Assembly: GCA_961205875.1 (NCBI GenBank)
Contig: OY540822.1
Location: 10,108,501 to 10,172,500, forward strand
Direction: 5' to 3'
Length of the DNA stretch: 64,000 nucleotides
Source: Sialis fuliginosa
Taxonomy: Eukaryota > Arthropoda > Insecta > Megaloptera > Sialidae
The notes under the pieces were generated by a model. It searched no databases. It saw nothing but the letters and a program-made list of their open reading frames with translations, and had not been told where the DNA came from. This document shows positions 47,006 to 59,444 of this stretch, piece after piece. The translations under genes and the position numbers were made by a program. The stretch's first letter is position 1, and the number at the start of each line of letters is the position of its first letter.

Positions 47006-48058
47006 TAATATATCCGTATGGAGAACCATACATGACTTCCATGTTCTTTCTATCTTTTTAAATATAAATTTTTTTTTAAATATTTTATTTATATAACCTA
47101 CTACTATGAATATAAACTTCGTAATACATAAAAAACATATATACTTACGAAGGTTACTAATGTCCTAATGTCAAAAATATAATACACATTCGTAGAACAA
47201 CTAATTTGACAATTTGAATTTAGTTGCATTTGTTTCCAAGGTAACATGCATTAATGACGTATTAATTAGTATTTAAAATTCAAATTTTGAGGGTGTTTTT
47301 CACCCCTTCAATGGCTGTTTAGGCACGTACAAATAATAAATGTCCCTTAGATTCAATTGAACTACAAATGTTCCAAGTCTTATCAAAATTAGTGAGATAA
47401 TACTCGCAACTTTCACTTTTTAGACGATAAAAGTTACAAAATTTCGAATATTTCCAAAACCCCTAATCCGATTAGCACCAAAATCAATAGGTTTGGAGTA
47501 CTCACTATGACGAACATTTTCCCCAAAAATAATTCAGATCGGTGCATTTTTACAGTACTTTTCCTGTACGAAAGAAAGTTCTCTAACCTCCACCATACAA
47601 TTATTTAAAGTAAATATCTCGTTACAAACTTAAAATAGCCGTAACATTTAATTGTATGTAGTACGTATTTTGACATGGAAATCAATGTTTTAATTACTGC
47701 AAATATCAATGTCTAATGCATTTTAGTTGCAATTTTATACTTTATAAATACGATAACAGTAAACAACCCTGAAGGCATGCTGTAAACAAACTTTACTGTA
47801 TTTATTCAATTGATAAATACGAGAACATTGAAATGACACATTTCATAGAGAAACGATATCAGAAATTTAATTAACAACCTATTAAATTATAATTGTCAAG
47901 AACAAATGGTAACACGATAATTCGATTCAATCATTTTACAAGGTCTGGAGTACTCACTGAGACAAATATTTTCCCCAAAAATAATTCAGATCGGTGCATT
48001 TTTACAGTAGTATCGTGAACGAAAGAAATTTTTTTCAGAACGGAAGTGAAAAATGTCA
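47006..48058 (-). repeat. Family B extended copy
   Basis: It starts at the GTATGGAGAACCATACATGA end, includes the leader (47075-47155), the body, the tail (47587-47940) and then a second short piece of family B body (47941-48058). It is the closest match to 21446-22420. Confidence 0.82.
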
Positions 48059-48108
48059 ATCACAAAAGTTCTACCATTTATATAGTCAAAGTTCAGGTAT
48101 TTTCTGGA

Positions 48109-49396
48109 CACAGGTAGAAACGTTGACTTAAACCAAGAAATCCTTGTTTAATATAATAACGAAAACAACATTTTTTTAATATAAGAATATACCCTTAAGG
48201 AGGAATGAGACTTACTATCGGAGACAAAAATAGCTAAATTTTAAAATTCGCAAATATCTGCACTGTATATTTTGTAATAGAAGTTATAAATGACTTAAAT
48301 TATAGCTAAAGTCATTTACTTACATATTTATATTAAAGCTAATTTTCTTCCCCAAATTTGTAAAGATTTTCATATACTAAAACGTATTTTTTGATAATGA
48401 CTATACGGCAGATTCAACATAACAAAAATATATTTTTAATATTAGTTCCATTTATATTATTAATAAAAAAACGCAACCCTGTGTTATAAATACAACAATT
48501 ATTTAAATTAATTATAGTTGACGTAAATATATAATATCAGTTTTAGCTACGACGTAAACGTTGCCAAGTTGTAAATACAACTGTCAAATAATAATAAAAT
48601 AATCATGATATTCTATTATGCACATTTAATTGCACTATGTACTAAAGAAACATAAAATATGACCTAATTATAAAAAACAAAGAACTTTCATAATAATTGA
48701 TTTGCAAAAAATACGCAAAAATATTTACGGAGTGGGAAATTTAAAATTTTTGTTGCCTCAGTAGCTTTTGACCAACCAGCTTGGGCACCTCAGATGACGT
48801 ATTTTCCCCTTCCCAAGGCTATATTTGTTATGATTGGACACGCCATTTCCCCTTTCCACATTTGGGCACCCCAGATGACGTATTTCTCTCTCTCTCACGC
48901 CCAGCTACTGAGGCTACCTTGTACTTTACATATCTTGGTATTATAATTAATTTCTCGAAAACGGTTCGTTATACTAATGATATTTTGCATAAAAGTTCAA
49001 CTACTCAAATACTATACTCCCCAAAAAAAAAATTAGAAAATCGGTATATTTGTATCAATGTGTTTTACCTAAAAAAAAATATCAGTTTTCCATAAGAACA
49101 CATGTTAAATTGAAATCAGTATATTTCCTAAACAGTGAATCAATTTAATATTTTGTTTATTGCATTAGAATGCTAATGAGAACATTTTTCCCAATTTTCA
49201 CGCATTTGGTAATATTTTGATAGTACTCCAATTCCTCCTTAATCCAACTATATTATTGTTTTCGTCCGACAATATTGCTTTAAAGAGAAAGAATAATATA
49301 ACTGGATTTAAGAGTATATTCTTTTATTAAGAAAATATTATTTTTGTTATATATAAAACAAGGATTTCTTGGCCATAGTCAATTTTTTACCTGTGT
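48109..49396. mobile_element. 1.3-kb element with long imperfect TIRs
   Basis: ACACAGGTAGAAACG and CCAAGAAATCCTTGTTT at the left are mirrored by AAACAAGGATTTCTTGG and TTTTTTACCTGTGT at the right; TAAGGAGGAAT is also mirrored near 49230. In the middle, GCCTCAGTAGCT (48754) and AGCTACTGAGGC (about 48903) bracket two copies of the block GGGCACC(T/C)CAGATGACGTATTT. The 104-codon frame 48781-49095 has no recognised domain. Confidence 0.7.
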
Positions 49397-49523
49397 ATTT
49401 CACAACAGTTATTGATTCTTCTATAGGAAACAATTATTTAATAATTATTATCTTTTATAAGGCCAAACCATATCAATTTCTATGATTTTTTTATGTTAAG
49501 CTTAAAAAATTACATATTCTATA

Positions 49524-49847
49524 TAGAGGTGTACCGGAATTCATATTCAATATTATTATTTTTATATTACATTATTATTGACACTATAAATATAATTACA
49601 TTCGATCGAAAAGAACGTATGCTATACAAATAATTTAACGAAATTATAGCTACACAAATAGTTTTACGAAGCTGTAAAAATTGCAGAATATGTAGAAAAC
49701 ACAATTTTTATAATTTAATGTATTTTCTTAAAGAAATACCATATAGAATAATGTTATATTAATTTGAGATAATGATTTATTATTATTTAAAATATAATAG
49801 TAGTGACGTTAGACGTGAATTTCGGTTGGAATTCCGGTATACCTCTA
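49524..49847. mobile_element. hAT MITE with a perfect 8-bp target duplication
   Basis: The ends are TAGAGGTGTACCGGAATTC and GAATTCCGGTATACCTCTA. ATTCTATA occurs exactly on both sides (49516-49523 and 49848-49855). It is 324 bp and shares its termini with the outer element at 16328-17850. Confidence 0.92.
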
Positions 49848-49880
49848 ATTCTATAAAAGGATCATAGAGAGAAAATATCG

Positions 49881-50341
49881 GTATGGAGAACCAAACATGA
49901 CTTCCATGTTCTTTAATATATTTTTAATATATTTGTATTATAAATCTAATGCCCTAATGTCAAAATCATTCGTAAATTATTAGTATTTAAAATTCAAATG
50001 TTGAGGGTGGTTTTCACCCCTTTAATGGCTGTTTAGGCTCAACTGAACTGCAAATGTACCAAGTCTTATCAAAATTAGTGAGATAATACTCGCAACGTTC
50101 ACTTTACGATTAGCACCAAAATCAATAGGTCTGGAATACTCACTGAGACAAACATTTTCTCCAAAAATAATTCAAATCGGTGCATTTTTACAGTAAAAAT
50201 TTCTACATCCAGACACACCTACAGTCGCTTAACTTTTCTTTACATTTTAAAGGTAGTACAATCAGAATCTGCTCTTATCTCGGACAAGATTTAACGACGG
50301 TATAACAATACTTCAATTTCCTTCGGAACATGGAAGTAAAA
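49881..50341 (-). repeat. Family B copy
   Basis: It runs from CGGTATGGAGAACCAAACAT to CTTCGGAACATGGAAGTAAA with internal deletions. It lies 26 bp beyond the hAT MITE's right duplication. Confidence 0.85.
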
Positions 50342-51356
50342 ATGTTAAAATTAATTTGACCCAAAATAATAGAATAAAATGTTTGTTAAAAATAACATAA
50401 ATATTTATGTTCGTTTATTAATGCTGTCTTTTGTGTTTTAAAATTCATTACAGAGAAAAATGAATGAAAATACATTAAACATTTTTGAAGTAAATGTAAG
50501 TAATTTAAATACTCATTTAAATTTGTATTTAATAATTAATTGTAACATTTATTATGAATATATACATGTATTTTTTATTTTTTATTTAAATACAATTATT
50601 TTTGTTTTAATAACAAATAAGAAAAATATTTGTGTTCATTTAAAATTCATTTACGTGGGATTTAAAAAAAACCAATATATTTATCTACCAATCAAGTCAC
50701 CAAAAAAAAAAAAAAAAAACAAATACAATAGTAATAATTAACAATTTGATATTTTCATTAGTAGCGACAGTTTTATTAAGACCTTTCGTTCTTCTAAATA
50801 CAATGGGGTTACCCTTAAATGAAATTAACCCAAGTGTCCAAATGGGCAATTCACACTAACATAGATTTAATTGCAAGTCTTGGAAGAGTGAATTCGTTTT
50901 CGCCTAAATTTACTGTCATCCGATATTTGCGAATATGTTAGGCTCATCCTTAATTACAGACGCGTGGGTCGAGGTTTCAGGACCTTTTTAAGAGTCCTTG
51001 TTGTGTTTTGTAAATGGATTTAAATATACACATTTAAAACAATAATTTGTAAGCTTTGAAAAACTTTATTCCCTCGTTTGTGGCCAGCTGTATAATTAGT
51101 TGCTAAATATTATTCATGTTAGCTGTTGGGTTATGAATTCAACATATACATATGTTTGTTTGTTTGTTTGTTATTGTACATCTTGAAATCTAATGTAGTT
51201 TGGAAATGATTTCAAACCGTTCTGAAGTTTATAGACATATAGGATGTGTTTCTCTTTAGCCTTTCTGTGTATTCGATTCTAAGGATAATAAACTAAACAA
51301 TTTTTGTTTATAAAAAGAAAAATTTGAAGAATTTTACCTATATCATATTTCCTGTT
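50342..51356. other. Unassigned; AT-rich then a mixed block
   Basis: The 93-codon frame 50460-50741 is Asn/Ile/Lys-rich low-complexity sequence ending in a poly-A run, not a credible gene. About 50765-51010 is of mixed composition and unique. A (TTTG)n tract is at about 51154-51172. Confidence 0.5.
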
Positions 51357-51600
51357 CTATATCTTTATATTATAAAACGCAACGTCTGTCTATCTGTCTG
51401 TCGAGAACCACGTGTTTTTTTTTAATTCACATATACATATGTTCATTGTCCAGGTTTTAGTATATATTTTGTTACGTTAGGTAACATAAGGAATAAGCAG
51501 TGACGATAATAGTAAGGTGGGAAAAAAGTTGCAACCAAAAATCCTAAATAATAATTCCGTAATCCACGCGAGCGAAGCCATGGGCACAGCTAGTGTTAAT
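51357..51600 (-). repeat. Family K copy
   Basis: AACGCAACGTCTGTC, TTTTGTTACGTTAGGTAACA and CAGTGACGATAATAGTAA end with the head complement (GCGAGCGAAGCCATGGGCAC). It is inverted relative to 51808-52160. Confidence 0.75.
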
Positions 51601-51627
51601 ATAAAAATGTAATTGTTATATAGACAT

Positions 51628-51790
51628 TACTAGCACATTGAACCCGGTGTTACCCAGGGATATAAATATAATCTGTAATAAACCTATTAAACATTGTTTT
51701 CACTTATAACTAACTATTTACGCAGCATATGTAAAAAAACCGGAATAAAATCCGATCAGTAGTTACTGAAAAAATAAAACGCCGAGGGAC
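51628..51790 (+). repeat. LINE-tail-like repeat between two family K copies
   Basis: CTAGCACATTGAACCCGGTG and GTTACCCAGGGATAT, with AAAACCGGAATAAAATCCG, match 28156-28400. Confidence 0.65.
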
Positions 51791-51807
51791 TTTGTTCTAT
51801 ACTAAGT

Positions 51808-52160
51808 ACTATCTGTGCCCGCGGCTTCGCTCGCTTAAGTATAGAAGTTAGATATATGGTACCGCGGAGTTTATTTTAGATCTTTTTATTCTACCCAGTC
51901 ATTTACTACATTATATTGTTCAATATTTAACGATTTAGACAGTGTATTGCAAAAAGAGCCTGCTAGCGGCAAGCTTTTTTCCGACTTGATTTAATATTAT
52001 CGTCACTGCTTATTTCTTATATTACCTAACGTAACAAAATATATACTAAAAACTGGGCAAAGAACATATCTATGAATTAAAAAAAAAACACGTAAATCAA
52101 ATAAGTCGTTCTCGAGTTATAGGAGCACTAAACGACAGATAGACGTAGCGTTTTAAGGAT
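51808..52160 (+). repeat. Family K copy
   Basis: It starts TACTATCTGTGCCCGCGGCT TCGCTCGC and passes through AAGTTAGATATATGGTACCG, TTCAATATTTAACGATTTAG and TTTTCCGACTTG to GACAGATAGACGTAGCG. Confidence 0.75.
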
Positions 52161-52361
52161 GCATAGATTATTGCAAATATCTACATACGTACAAAAGGTT
52201 ATATTCTCGAACATAACCTTAAAAAATGTATGCAATTTGGTTTTATTTTACTAACATAATCAAAATAGTCGCATTATACTAATTGTAAGTAGGAATGCGT
52301 TCCTGCTCTGATTGGCCCATTAGCACAATCCTTTCCTATCTTGTTCCTCTTTTATATAGAC

Positions 52362-52848
52362 AAGGTAGTGGCACCAGTCTTAAATATTTGTTGATATTTG
52401 ATTACTAACCTTTCTTAATATTTATCTATATACATACAGTGTAATTTGATGACAATCGACCAATAGGTGTCAAAATGGTGGACTCTTAAACTAATTATTA
52501 GTATAATTTATTTATTAATAATTATATTATCATAGCATCTGCTTTACATTGTTTCAAATTTGACGATTCTTTCTTTTATATCTTTTGTGTCATAGTACTT
52601 ATCATTTTGTAATCATTAGCAAGTGTTTTACCTTTACCATTACTGGAGAAAAAACATGATCAAAATAAAAAACTATAATTTAAAAAACAAAACTATATTT
52701 GTGGACTTTGGTAATTAAATTGATTAAATAAAGAGTTACTTGTTTTATTAGTAAGATGAGTTCATGAGAATTACAAAAAACAAGCCTATTAATCCAAAAA
52801 AAACGAAAAATTGCTCTTATAGCGGCCATAACTGGTGCCTTTACCTTA
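52362..52848 (-). mobile_element. Family A copy l
   Basis: The left end is AAGGTAGTGGCACCAGTC and the right end AACTGGTGCCTTTACCTTA. Its right end begins a tandem array. Confidence 0.88.
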
Positions 52849-53002
52849 TGTCAAAATATTTCCCATTAATAAAAAAAACCGAAAACTTGCTCTTATAGCG
52901 GCCATAACTGGTACCTTTACCTTATGTCAAAATATTTCCCATTAATAAAAAAAAAAACGAAAACTTGCTCTTATAGCGGCCATAATTGGTGCCTTTACCT
53001 TA
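52773..53002. repeat. Tandem array of a family A terminus, three units of 76-78 bp
   Basis: Each unit holds CTTGCTCTTATAGCGGCCAT and the TIR end CCTTTACCTTA, which falls at 52848, 52924 and 53002; ATGTCAAAATATTTCCC joins the units. Only the end of the element and about 20 bp of flank have been amplified. 53003-53334 is unassigned. Confidence 0.85.
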
Positions 53003-53334
53003 CGTCAAAATATTTTTATTACCCTATGACGTCACATTATTTTATTCGTTTTTACCAGCTAGTATAAATTATATAAATTACTACGTTGAAACTTGTATTG
53101 TATCAGTATCACGCTAAAACTACAAGTAATAAGTGCAATATGTATTACAGAATGTGCAAAGTTTATAAAGAAAGAAAATTTATGATCGGCATTTATAAGT
53201 AAGTTATAATAGTTTATAATCTTGTACTTTAACTTGTATGTCTATGTCGGTCGGCCTATGCATGACATTTCCAAGAGCTTAGTGGTAATTATAATAATGA
53301 GGTTATGTCCATTTAAATTTAATAAAACAGAGAA

Positions 53335-53795
53335 TAATGTACTGGCACTAGTTTTGGCCGCTTTATGATCAAGGTACACTGAGATTGGTGGGCTTTTTGT
53401 AATTCTCATGAACTCATGTTACTAAGAAAACAAGTAGGTACCTCTTTATTAAATCAATTTAATTACCAAAGTCTGCAAATATAGTTTGTTTTTTAATTAC
53501 AAAATGATAAGTTATATATACGACACAAAAGTTATAAAATAAAGAATGCTAAAAATGTAAAGCAGGATGCTTGAATAATATAATAATTAATAAATATATT
53601 ACATCAATAATTTGTTTAAAAGTCCGCTATTTTGAAACCCATTGGCCGATTGTCATCAAATTAAGTTGTTTTACAGTTAAGTGTCTATAGGTTATGATTC
53701 AGTAATAATGAAATATTTCTAATTTAGTACATTTAATTAAACAATCAGTCCGATACTGGAGTATGATCCATGACTGGTGCCAGTACCTACCTTAT
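53335..53795 (+). mobile_element. Family A copy m (diverged)
   Basis: It starts TAATGTACTGGCACTAGTT and ends GACTGGTGCCAGTACCTACCTTA, with many substitutions and deletions, so it is one of the oldest copies. Confidence 0.8.
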
Positions 53796-54819
53796 CACTT
53801 AATTTATAAGTCTCTGTTCTAAGGGATTTTTAATGTATGCCATCAAGATTCTAGGCTAATTGGTGATTGTAACATTATTTAGTAAAATTATAAATTAGAT
53901 AATATTAAAAATAAACTAGGAACCCTTATCAGTCCGTCCGTCTGTCTATATAAATTTTAAACCGATTAAATGATGAGATTTTTTAAAATAAAAAAATTTT
54001 GACCCCCTTCCTATAAAATTTCCACTTATTCCATTGAGTGAGGTGTTTTTGGATAGGTCTCCTAAAAATTAACAAAAAATGTCTTAGGATTTTTTCATTT
54101 TAACCCTTCAGTTATTAGTACTTACGAACATAGTTTATGAAAATTTTGTTTTTATAAATCGTAGTGAGAATGACTACGGAACCCTATCACTCACTTGGCT
54201 GTTTTATTTATATACGTCTTATGATATCACACCTCATATTATTAAAATTTACTGAAATTCATATTTTTTTACGGATAAATACACTCGTGTGAAGTAGCTT
54301 TCAGATAACGTAAATGTATGCCATTGTATTAAAGTACATATTGAAATATTAAGTTTATTATCACCATCTGAAATTTGAACGGAACGGTAATATGTAGAAG
54401 TACATGTCTATAACAGCTTATACAAACTTCAGGAAATATTCATGAAGATTGTCATGATTTCGCCAGTGGCGTAACTGGAAAAGTTTTTAAAAAACTTTGC
54501 CACTTATATGTCATCAATTTAAATGCAGTTAGTATATTACGTGCTGGATGTAATGTTTAACTACGGAACATAGGGAAATCAATGTTATTTCTGAAACATG
54601 CAAATATTTATTCTGACAAATTAATTAATTTAAAAGTTCGGTTAGAAATATTTCTGAAAAAGATGATTAATTTTATTTTGGTATTTTATAAATCATAATA
54701 ATTTAAGATTTAACCTTTAATACTTAAGCGGTTTTTTAGTTTGATTCTAATTCGTTCTTCATTTTTATCTTTCTTTGTATAATATGCAGCTAATGTTAAT
54801 ATAAAAATGTAATCCTTAA
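53796..54819. other. Unassigned stretch
   Basis: GTCCGTCCGTCTGTCTATAT near 53935 is a common satellite-like or LINE-tail motif. CCAGTGGCGTAACTGG near 54471 resembles a hAT terminus of the CAGTGGCG type. No gene seen. Confidence 0.5.
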
Positions 54820-55300
54820 TATATGTAAAGCTCAACGTCTCTCTGTTTGTCTGTCTGTCCGTTAGTGCGCTTATTATTCGAGAACCACTTATCAGATTTA
54901 CGTGGTTTCTTTTTTAATTTATAGGTACATTCTCTGACCAGGTTATAGGCTATATTTTGTTAAGTTAGGTAACATAACAACTAAGCAGTGACGATAATAG
55001 TAATACAAGTCGGAAAAAATTTTGCCGTCGGCGTGCTATTTTGCAATACGCTGCCTAAACCGTTCAATATTGAACGAAATAATGTATTGAAGAATTGTGT
55101 AGAATAAAGTCTGCGACACCATATGTCTAACTTTTATATTTAAGCCACAATGACTGCTTTTATGTTACAAAGAAAATTAAAAATATTTGGGTTGCAAAAC
55201 ATTAATCCTTATCGAAATAAATTATTTCATCGTCATAAGTACTTAATGTAGATATAATTTGCCCTTTACATCCAATTTGGTCGTATAGTTTTTTATAATT
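54820..55300 (-). repeat. Family K copy
   Basis: It includes AAAGCTCAACGTCTCTCTG, TTGCCGTCGGCGTGCTATTT, ACCGTTCAATATTGAACG and GCCACAATGACTGC. It is the longest copy and extends into the segment shared with 24775-25000. Confidence 0.78.
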
Positions 55301-55314
55301 GTTTTATATTATGT

Positions 55315-55550
55315 ACTAGCTGTACCCGCGACTTCGCTCGCTTAATTATAAAAGTTAGATATATGATATCGCGAAGTTTATTTTAGATCTTTTTATTCTA
55401 CACAATTCTTTACTACATTATTTTGTTCTATATTGAACGGTTTAGGCAGCGTATTGCAAAATAGCGCGCCGACGGCAAAATTATGCAGAGAACGTATCTA
55501 TGAATTAAAAAAAACACACGTAAATCGGATAAGGGGTTCTCAAGTTTTGA
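55315..55550 (+). repeat. Family K copy
   Basis: The head TACTAGCTGTACCCGCGACT lies 15 bp from the minus copy, so the two are head to head. It breaks off at AGGGGTTCTCAAGTTTTGA where a MITE is inserted. Confidence 0.78.
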
Positions 55551-55556
55551 GGTTTA

Positions 55557-55912
55557 TACAGTGTATTTCAAGTTGATTAAGACATAGGATATTTAACATG
55601 GGGACAATTAGAAGTGTCAAATTTAACGATGTGTCATTGGTGCATTATGAAATGCCGCCACAAAATTTAATAAAATAGTAATTAGTATTTTGTTTTCAAA
55701 TTTATATCTGCCAAAAAATATTATTATTATTAATTATTTTATTCTTTATTAAAGTTGAAAACAAAATACTGTTGATTAATTTAAAATTTATCAGTTAGTT
55801 TCGAAGCGGCATTTCAAAATGCATCGTTAAATTTAACCAAAGGTTACTACAACATTTCTAATTGTTCCCATGTTAAATTTCCTATGTCTTAATCAACTTG
55901 GAATACACTGTA
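55557..55912. mobile_element. MITE with about 58-bp TIRs
   Basis: TACAGTGTATTTCAAGTTGA and TTAAGACATAGGA at the left are mirrored by TCCTATGTCTTAA and TCAACTTGGAATACACTGTA. TA borders. 356 bp, non-coding (AAGTGCATTTTGAAATGCCGC-type blocks are also mirrored). Confidence 0.88.
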
Positions 55913-58107
55913 TGCATTAACATATATTAAACAACAAACAAAAAAGTGTGTTTAATATATGATATTAAGGATGTACTTTAAACATTTGTTCGGAGGGTTT
56001 CAAAGGACCCTGGATACGGCCCTGTGTGACGTGCGTGTTCTATCTCTCGTGAAAGAAGTAAAGTGCGCCTCGACAAACAATCTGGAGACGCCAATTAAGA
56101 ATATCGGCATATTTTATTTCTTTCGATATAAATTCCATCAGTATGTTTACCTTTGTGTTCATTTTGGCAGCAGAAGCACATTACTGCGGAAATCTTACAC
56201 GAAAATATGATCTGTGTATATTATGTAACGGCAGCTTTTGTTATCTATGTTTTTCATATTTTTAAAAGAAAATGTTAAATGCGTGTGTAAGATATGTAAA
56301 ATTATTTTTTTAAGAATATTTCACATAAATTATATAGGGTTAGTTAAATGAATAACTGGAACATTGACAAATAAAATGTTGTGGCCACCACATGACTTTT
56401 TACATTACCATACAGAAACGAATATCTTGAATACATTATATAGTAGCACTTCGCAATAACGGCTACTTGTTTTTTTAATAACGGCACTCTTAAATAAAAA
56501 TATTTGTATTTAAATAAGGTTATGGAGGCAAATAAACCCCCCACCTTAATTTCGAGTAATAAGTAATTTATATTAAAAAAGCTATGTTAATGACAAATTT
56601 TGGTATATTATTAATATAAAGAAGTACGAAAATCAACATTTTTTCATTGTTGAGACATCTTAAAAAATTTTTACTTTGGGCCTTATTAAACTATGGTAGT
56701 ATAATAAGGCCACTTAACTAAATTAAACAATTTCAGATAATTATAATTTTATTTTGCATGGGAACTATGTTTAAATCAACATTTGGCGCAATGTTTGCTT
56801 AATTACAGCTATTAAATAAACAATTAATAATTTTATTTTAATATTTATCTTATATCCATAACGTGCTGATGCTAATAAACTTTTGCCAGATCACGTTATT
56901 TTTTCGTTGTAAATGATTTTTTTATAGAACTAATAAGTAAATACAAATGATATACCAATCTAGAAGAAAATATGTGATCATAAATTGTAATAAATAATAA
57001 AAAAAAGCTAATCTTAAATTTGGTGGGCCTTATTACCCCAAAGGTAAATTAATTTTTATTTTATAAAGCAAAACAATAGAAATCAACTTGCACCATAAAC
57101 TTTAAAGATCGAACAATTACCTGAACAAATAAGAAACGGAAAATACATAAAAAATTCTAACAAAAATTAAGATTATTTGTTGGTTGTTTTTATAAAATTA
57201 AATATTCGTCACCATCTCTCGCAACAAACTCAGAGGTACCGAAAAGTTAGCGTGGCGAGAGACTAGTCGGTGTGTAGTTAGCTTTGTATAAGTACATATC
57301 TTCTATATGCACATACATAAAAACCCAGATCGATCTAACTTTTGTAAATGTGTTTTTTTTTACATGGGCCTTATTTGCCGCAGGTACCTTATTTATTTTT
57401 CAGTTGTAAATCATTGTCTATACGTAAAATTTCCCTTTCTATCATTGTTTTATAGTTTAAAAAATTTTTTTACATGACTTCATTATAAGTCATTTGAATG
57501 TTATTTTAGTTTTAAACTTACTGTCTTTTATTTCTGGAAATTTAAAAGCAGTAAGATGTGGTTTACTGCCTTTGTACTCTGTAACAGAAACAGAAATACT
57601 GCATGTTTCCACTATTTTAATTATTTAAATAGTTTTTTGTCAGAGGTAAAACACAGTAATGCAGAATAAAAATTCAGTTTTATCTCAATGTATTTTATTG
57701 AGTTCAAAATAAAAGTTAATAATACAATAATCTTTGTTTAATGAGTATCGAATTATAAATTCTTAAATAATTTTTATGACACTTAATAATTATAAAGTGA
57801 TTAAAGAAGAATTACAATGAAAACAAAATATATTTAAAAAATACAATTTACTGTATTAATTATTTGAAGTAGATAATTTTAAAAAACTTTCTTTTCGAAA
57901 TTATAAGAACTTGGAATGATTGTGAATATTGTACGTATATTTTTCAGTGGATAAAAGGAGTATAGTTTAAAAGTTACAGTTTTTTTATGTTGAAAAATGA
58001 TTTTACTGGTTTTATATTCAGGAAAAGTAATTAATTTGATATCTTCGATAAACTTAAAAAAATAATATTCTATTGAAATAACATTGTAAATTGTAAATTT
58101 TCATGTA
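55913..58107. other. Unassigned stretch
   Basis: About 55985-56215 is of mixed composition (83-codon frame, no domain). ATATGATCTGTGTATATTAT near 56206 recurs near 58881. A short hairpin GGCCTTATTA/TATAATAAGGCC is at about 56680-56712, and GGGCCTTATT recurs near 57024 and 57366. No gene or clear element. Confidence 0.5.
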
Positions 58108-58656
58108 TAAGGTACTGACACCAGTTATGGCCGCTATAAGAGAAAGTTTTCGTTTTTTTTTTGTTTAATGGGCTTGTTTTTTGTAATTCTCATGAACTCA
58201 TGTTACTAATAAAACAAGTAACTCTTTATTTAATCAATTTAATTACCAAAGTCCACAAATATAGTTTTGTTTTTTAAATTATAGCCTTTTATTTTGTTTA
58301 TGTTTTTTCTCCAGTAATGGCAAAGGTAAAACACTTGCTAATGATTACAAAATGATAAGTACTACGACACAAAAGATATAAAAGAAAGAATCGTCCAATT
58401 TGAAACAATGTAAAGCAGTTGCTATGATAAAATAATAATTAATAAATAAATTATACTAATAATTAGTTTAAATGTCCACCATTTTGACACCTATTGGCCG
58501 ATTGTCATCAAATCACGCTGTAAGATAGTAAAATGTATATAGATTAATATTCAGAAATGGTAGTAATCAAATATCAACACATATTTCTAATTCAGTACAT
58601 TTAATTAAAAATTTGCCATTACTGGGGTCATTGCCAAGACTGGTGCCAGTACCTTA
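58108..58656 (+). mobile_element. Family A copy n
   Basis: Both ends are present (TAAGGTACTGACACCAGTTA and GACTGGTGCCAGTACCTTA). At 549 bp it is one of the most complete copies and a good reference, lacking only the GTAATGAGCACGCAG block. Confidence 0.92.
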
Positions 58657-59444
58657 TTAGCATACATACATATTGAATTTAAGGGACTCAAACTTAAAAT
58701 TTTCAATCAAAAATGCGCCGAACTAAAATCGAATATAGAGGTATAGTTCCATGGGCGTTTTTTTTTTAAATGGATAGTACTTTCACGTAGGGGGGTAGTC
58801 GAGATTTATATATTTTCATATATTATCTGTAAAAATTTCTGGTGGCGCCACTGTACAGAGGCAAATCGTAAAGGAAAATATGATCTATGTATATTATATA
58901 ACGGTTAGATTTTATTACAGGATTTCCTCATAATGTGTTGAGTTTTCACTTGATCGTATTTTAAAAAGAAAAATATGTTTGTAGAAAATAATATATGTGC
59001 ACGTTTATAGGTATCGTACATTAAGTATAATACTTTGAAAGCTGCCAATAATTTAAAATGAAAACCTTGAGTTTTCCAAACGATATGTCTGTGTTTATAT
59101 TATATTTATGTCAGTCACTGTATTTCACTTTTCAAGTTTTTTATTTATTTAAAAGTTTATCTAAGCTTTTTTTAACTCATTACTTCTCATTTTGTTTATT
59201 TATTTCAGTTCTAAGTTTTTGATAGTATTTCTGTGCTACTTCATCAAACCTGTTTACATATCTTTTATATTAGACGTATTAAATAAACCAGTGGTCTTCA
59301 AACTTTGTCGATTCACAGAACCCTTAGAAATATAAAGATTTTTCGGCGAACCCCTTCCCACCCTTAGAAAAATATATCTTAAATTAATATTCAAATGGAA
59401 TGCATTAATTTTCAAATATAACTAAATGTATCTTTATATTTATA
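58657..59444. other. Unassigned stretch
   Basis: AACCAGTGGTCTTCAAACTT at about 59287 is a hAT-like terminus without a visible partner. No gene seen. Confidence 0.5.

Noticed and set aside
48781..49095. 104-codon open frame
   Set aside because: It covers the duplicated GGGCACC block and then low-complexity sequence; no domain and no conserved start.
50460..50741. 93-codon open frame
   Set aside because: Asn/Ile/Lys/Tyr-rich translation of extreme AT-rich DNA ending in a poly-A run; typical of chance.
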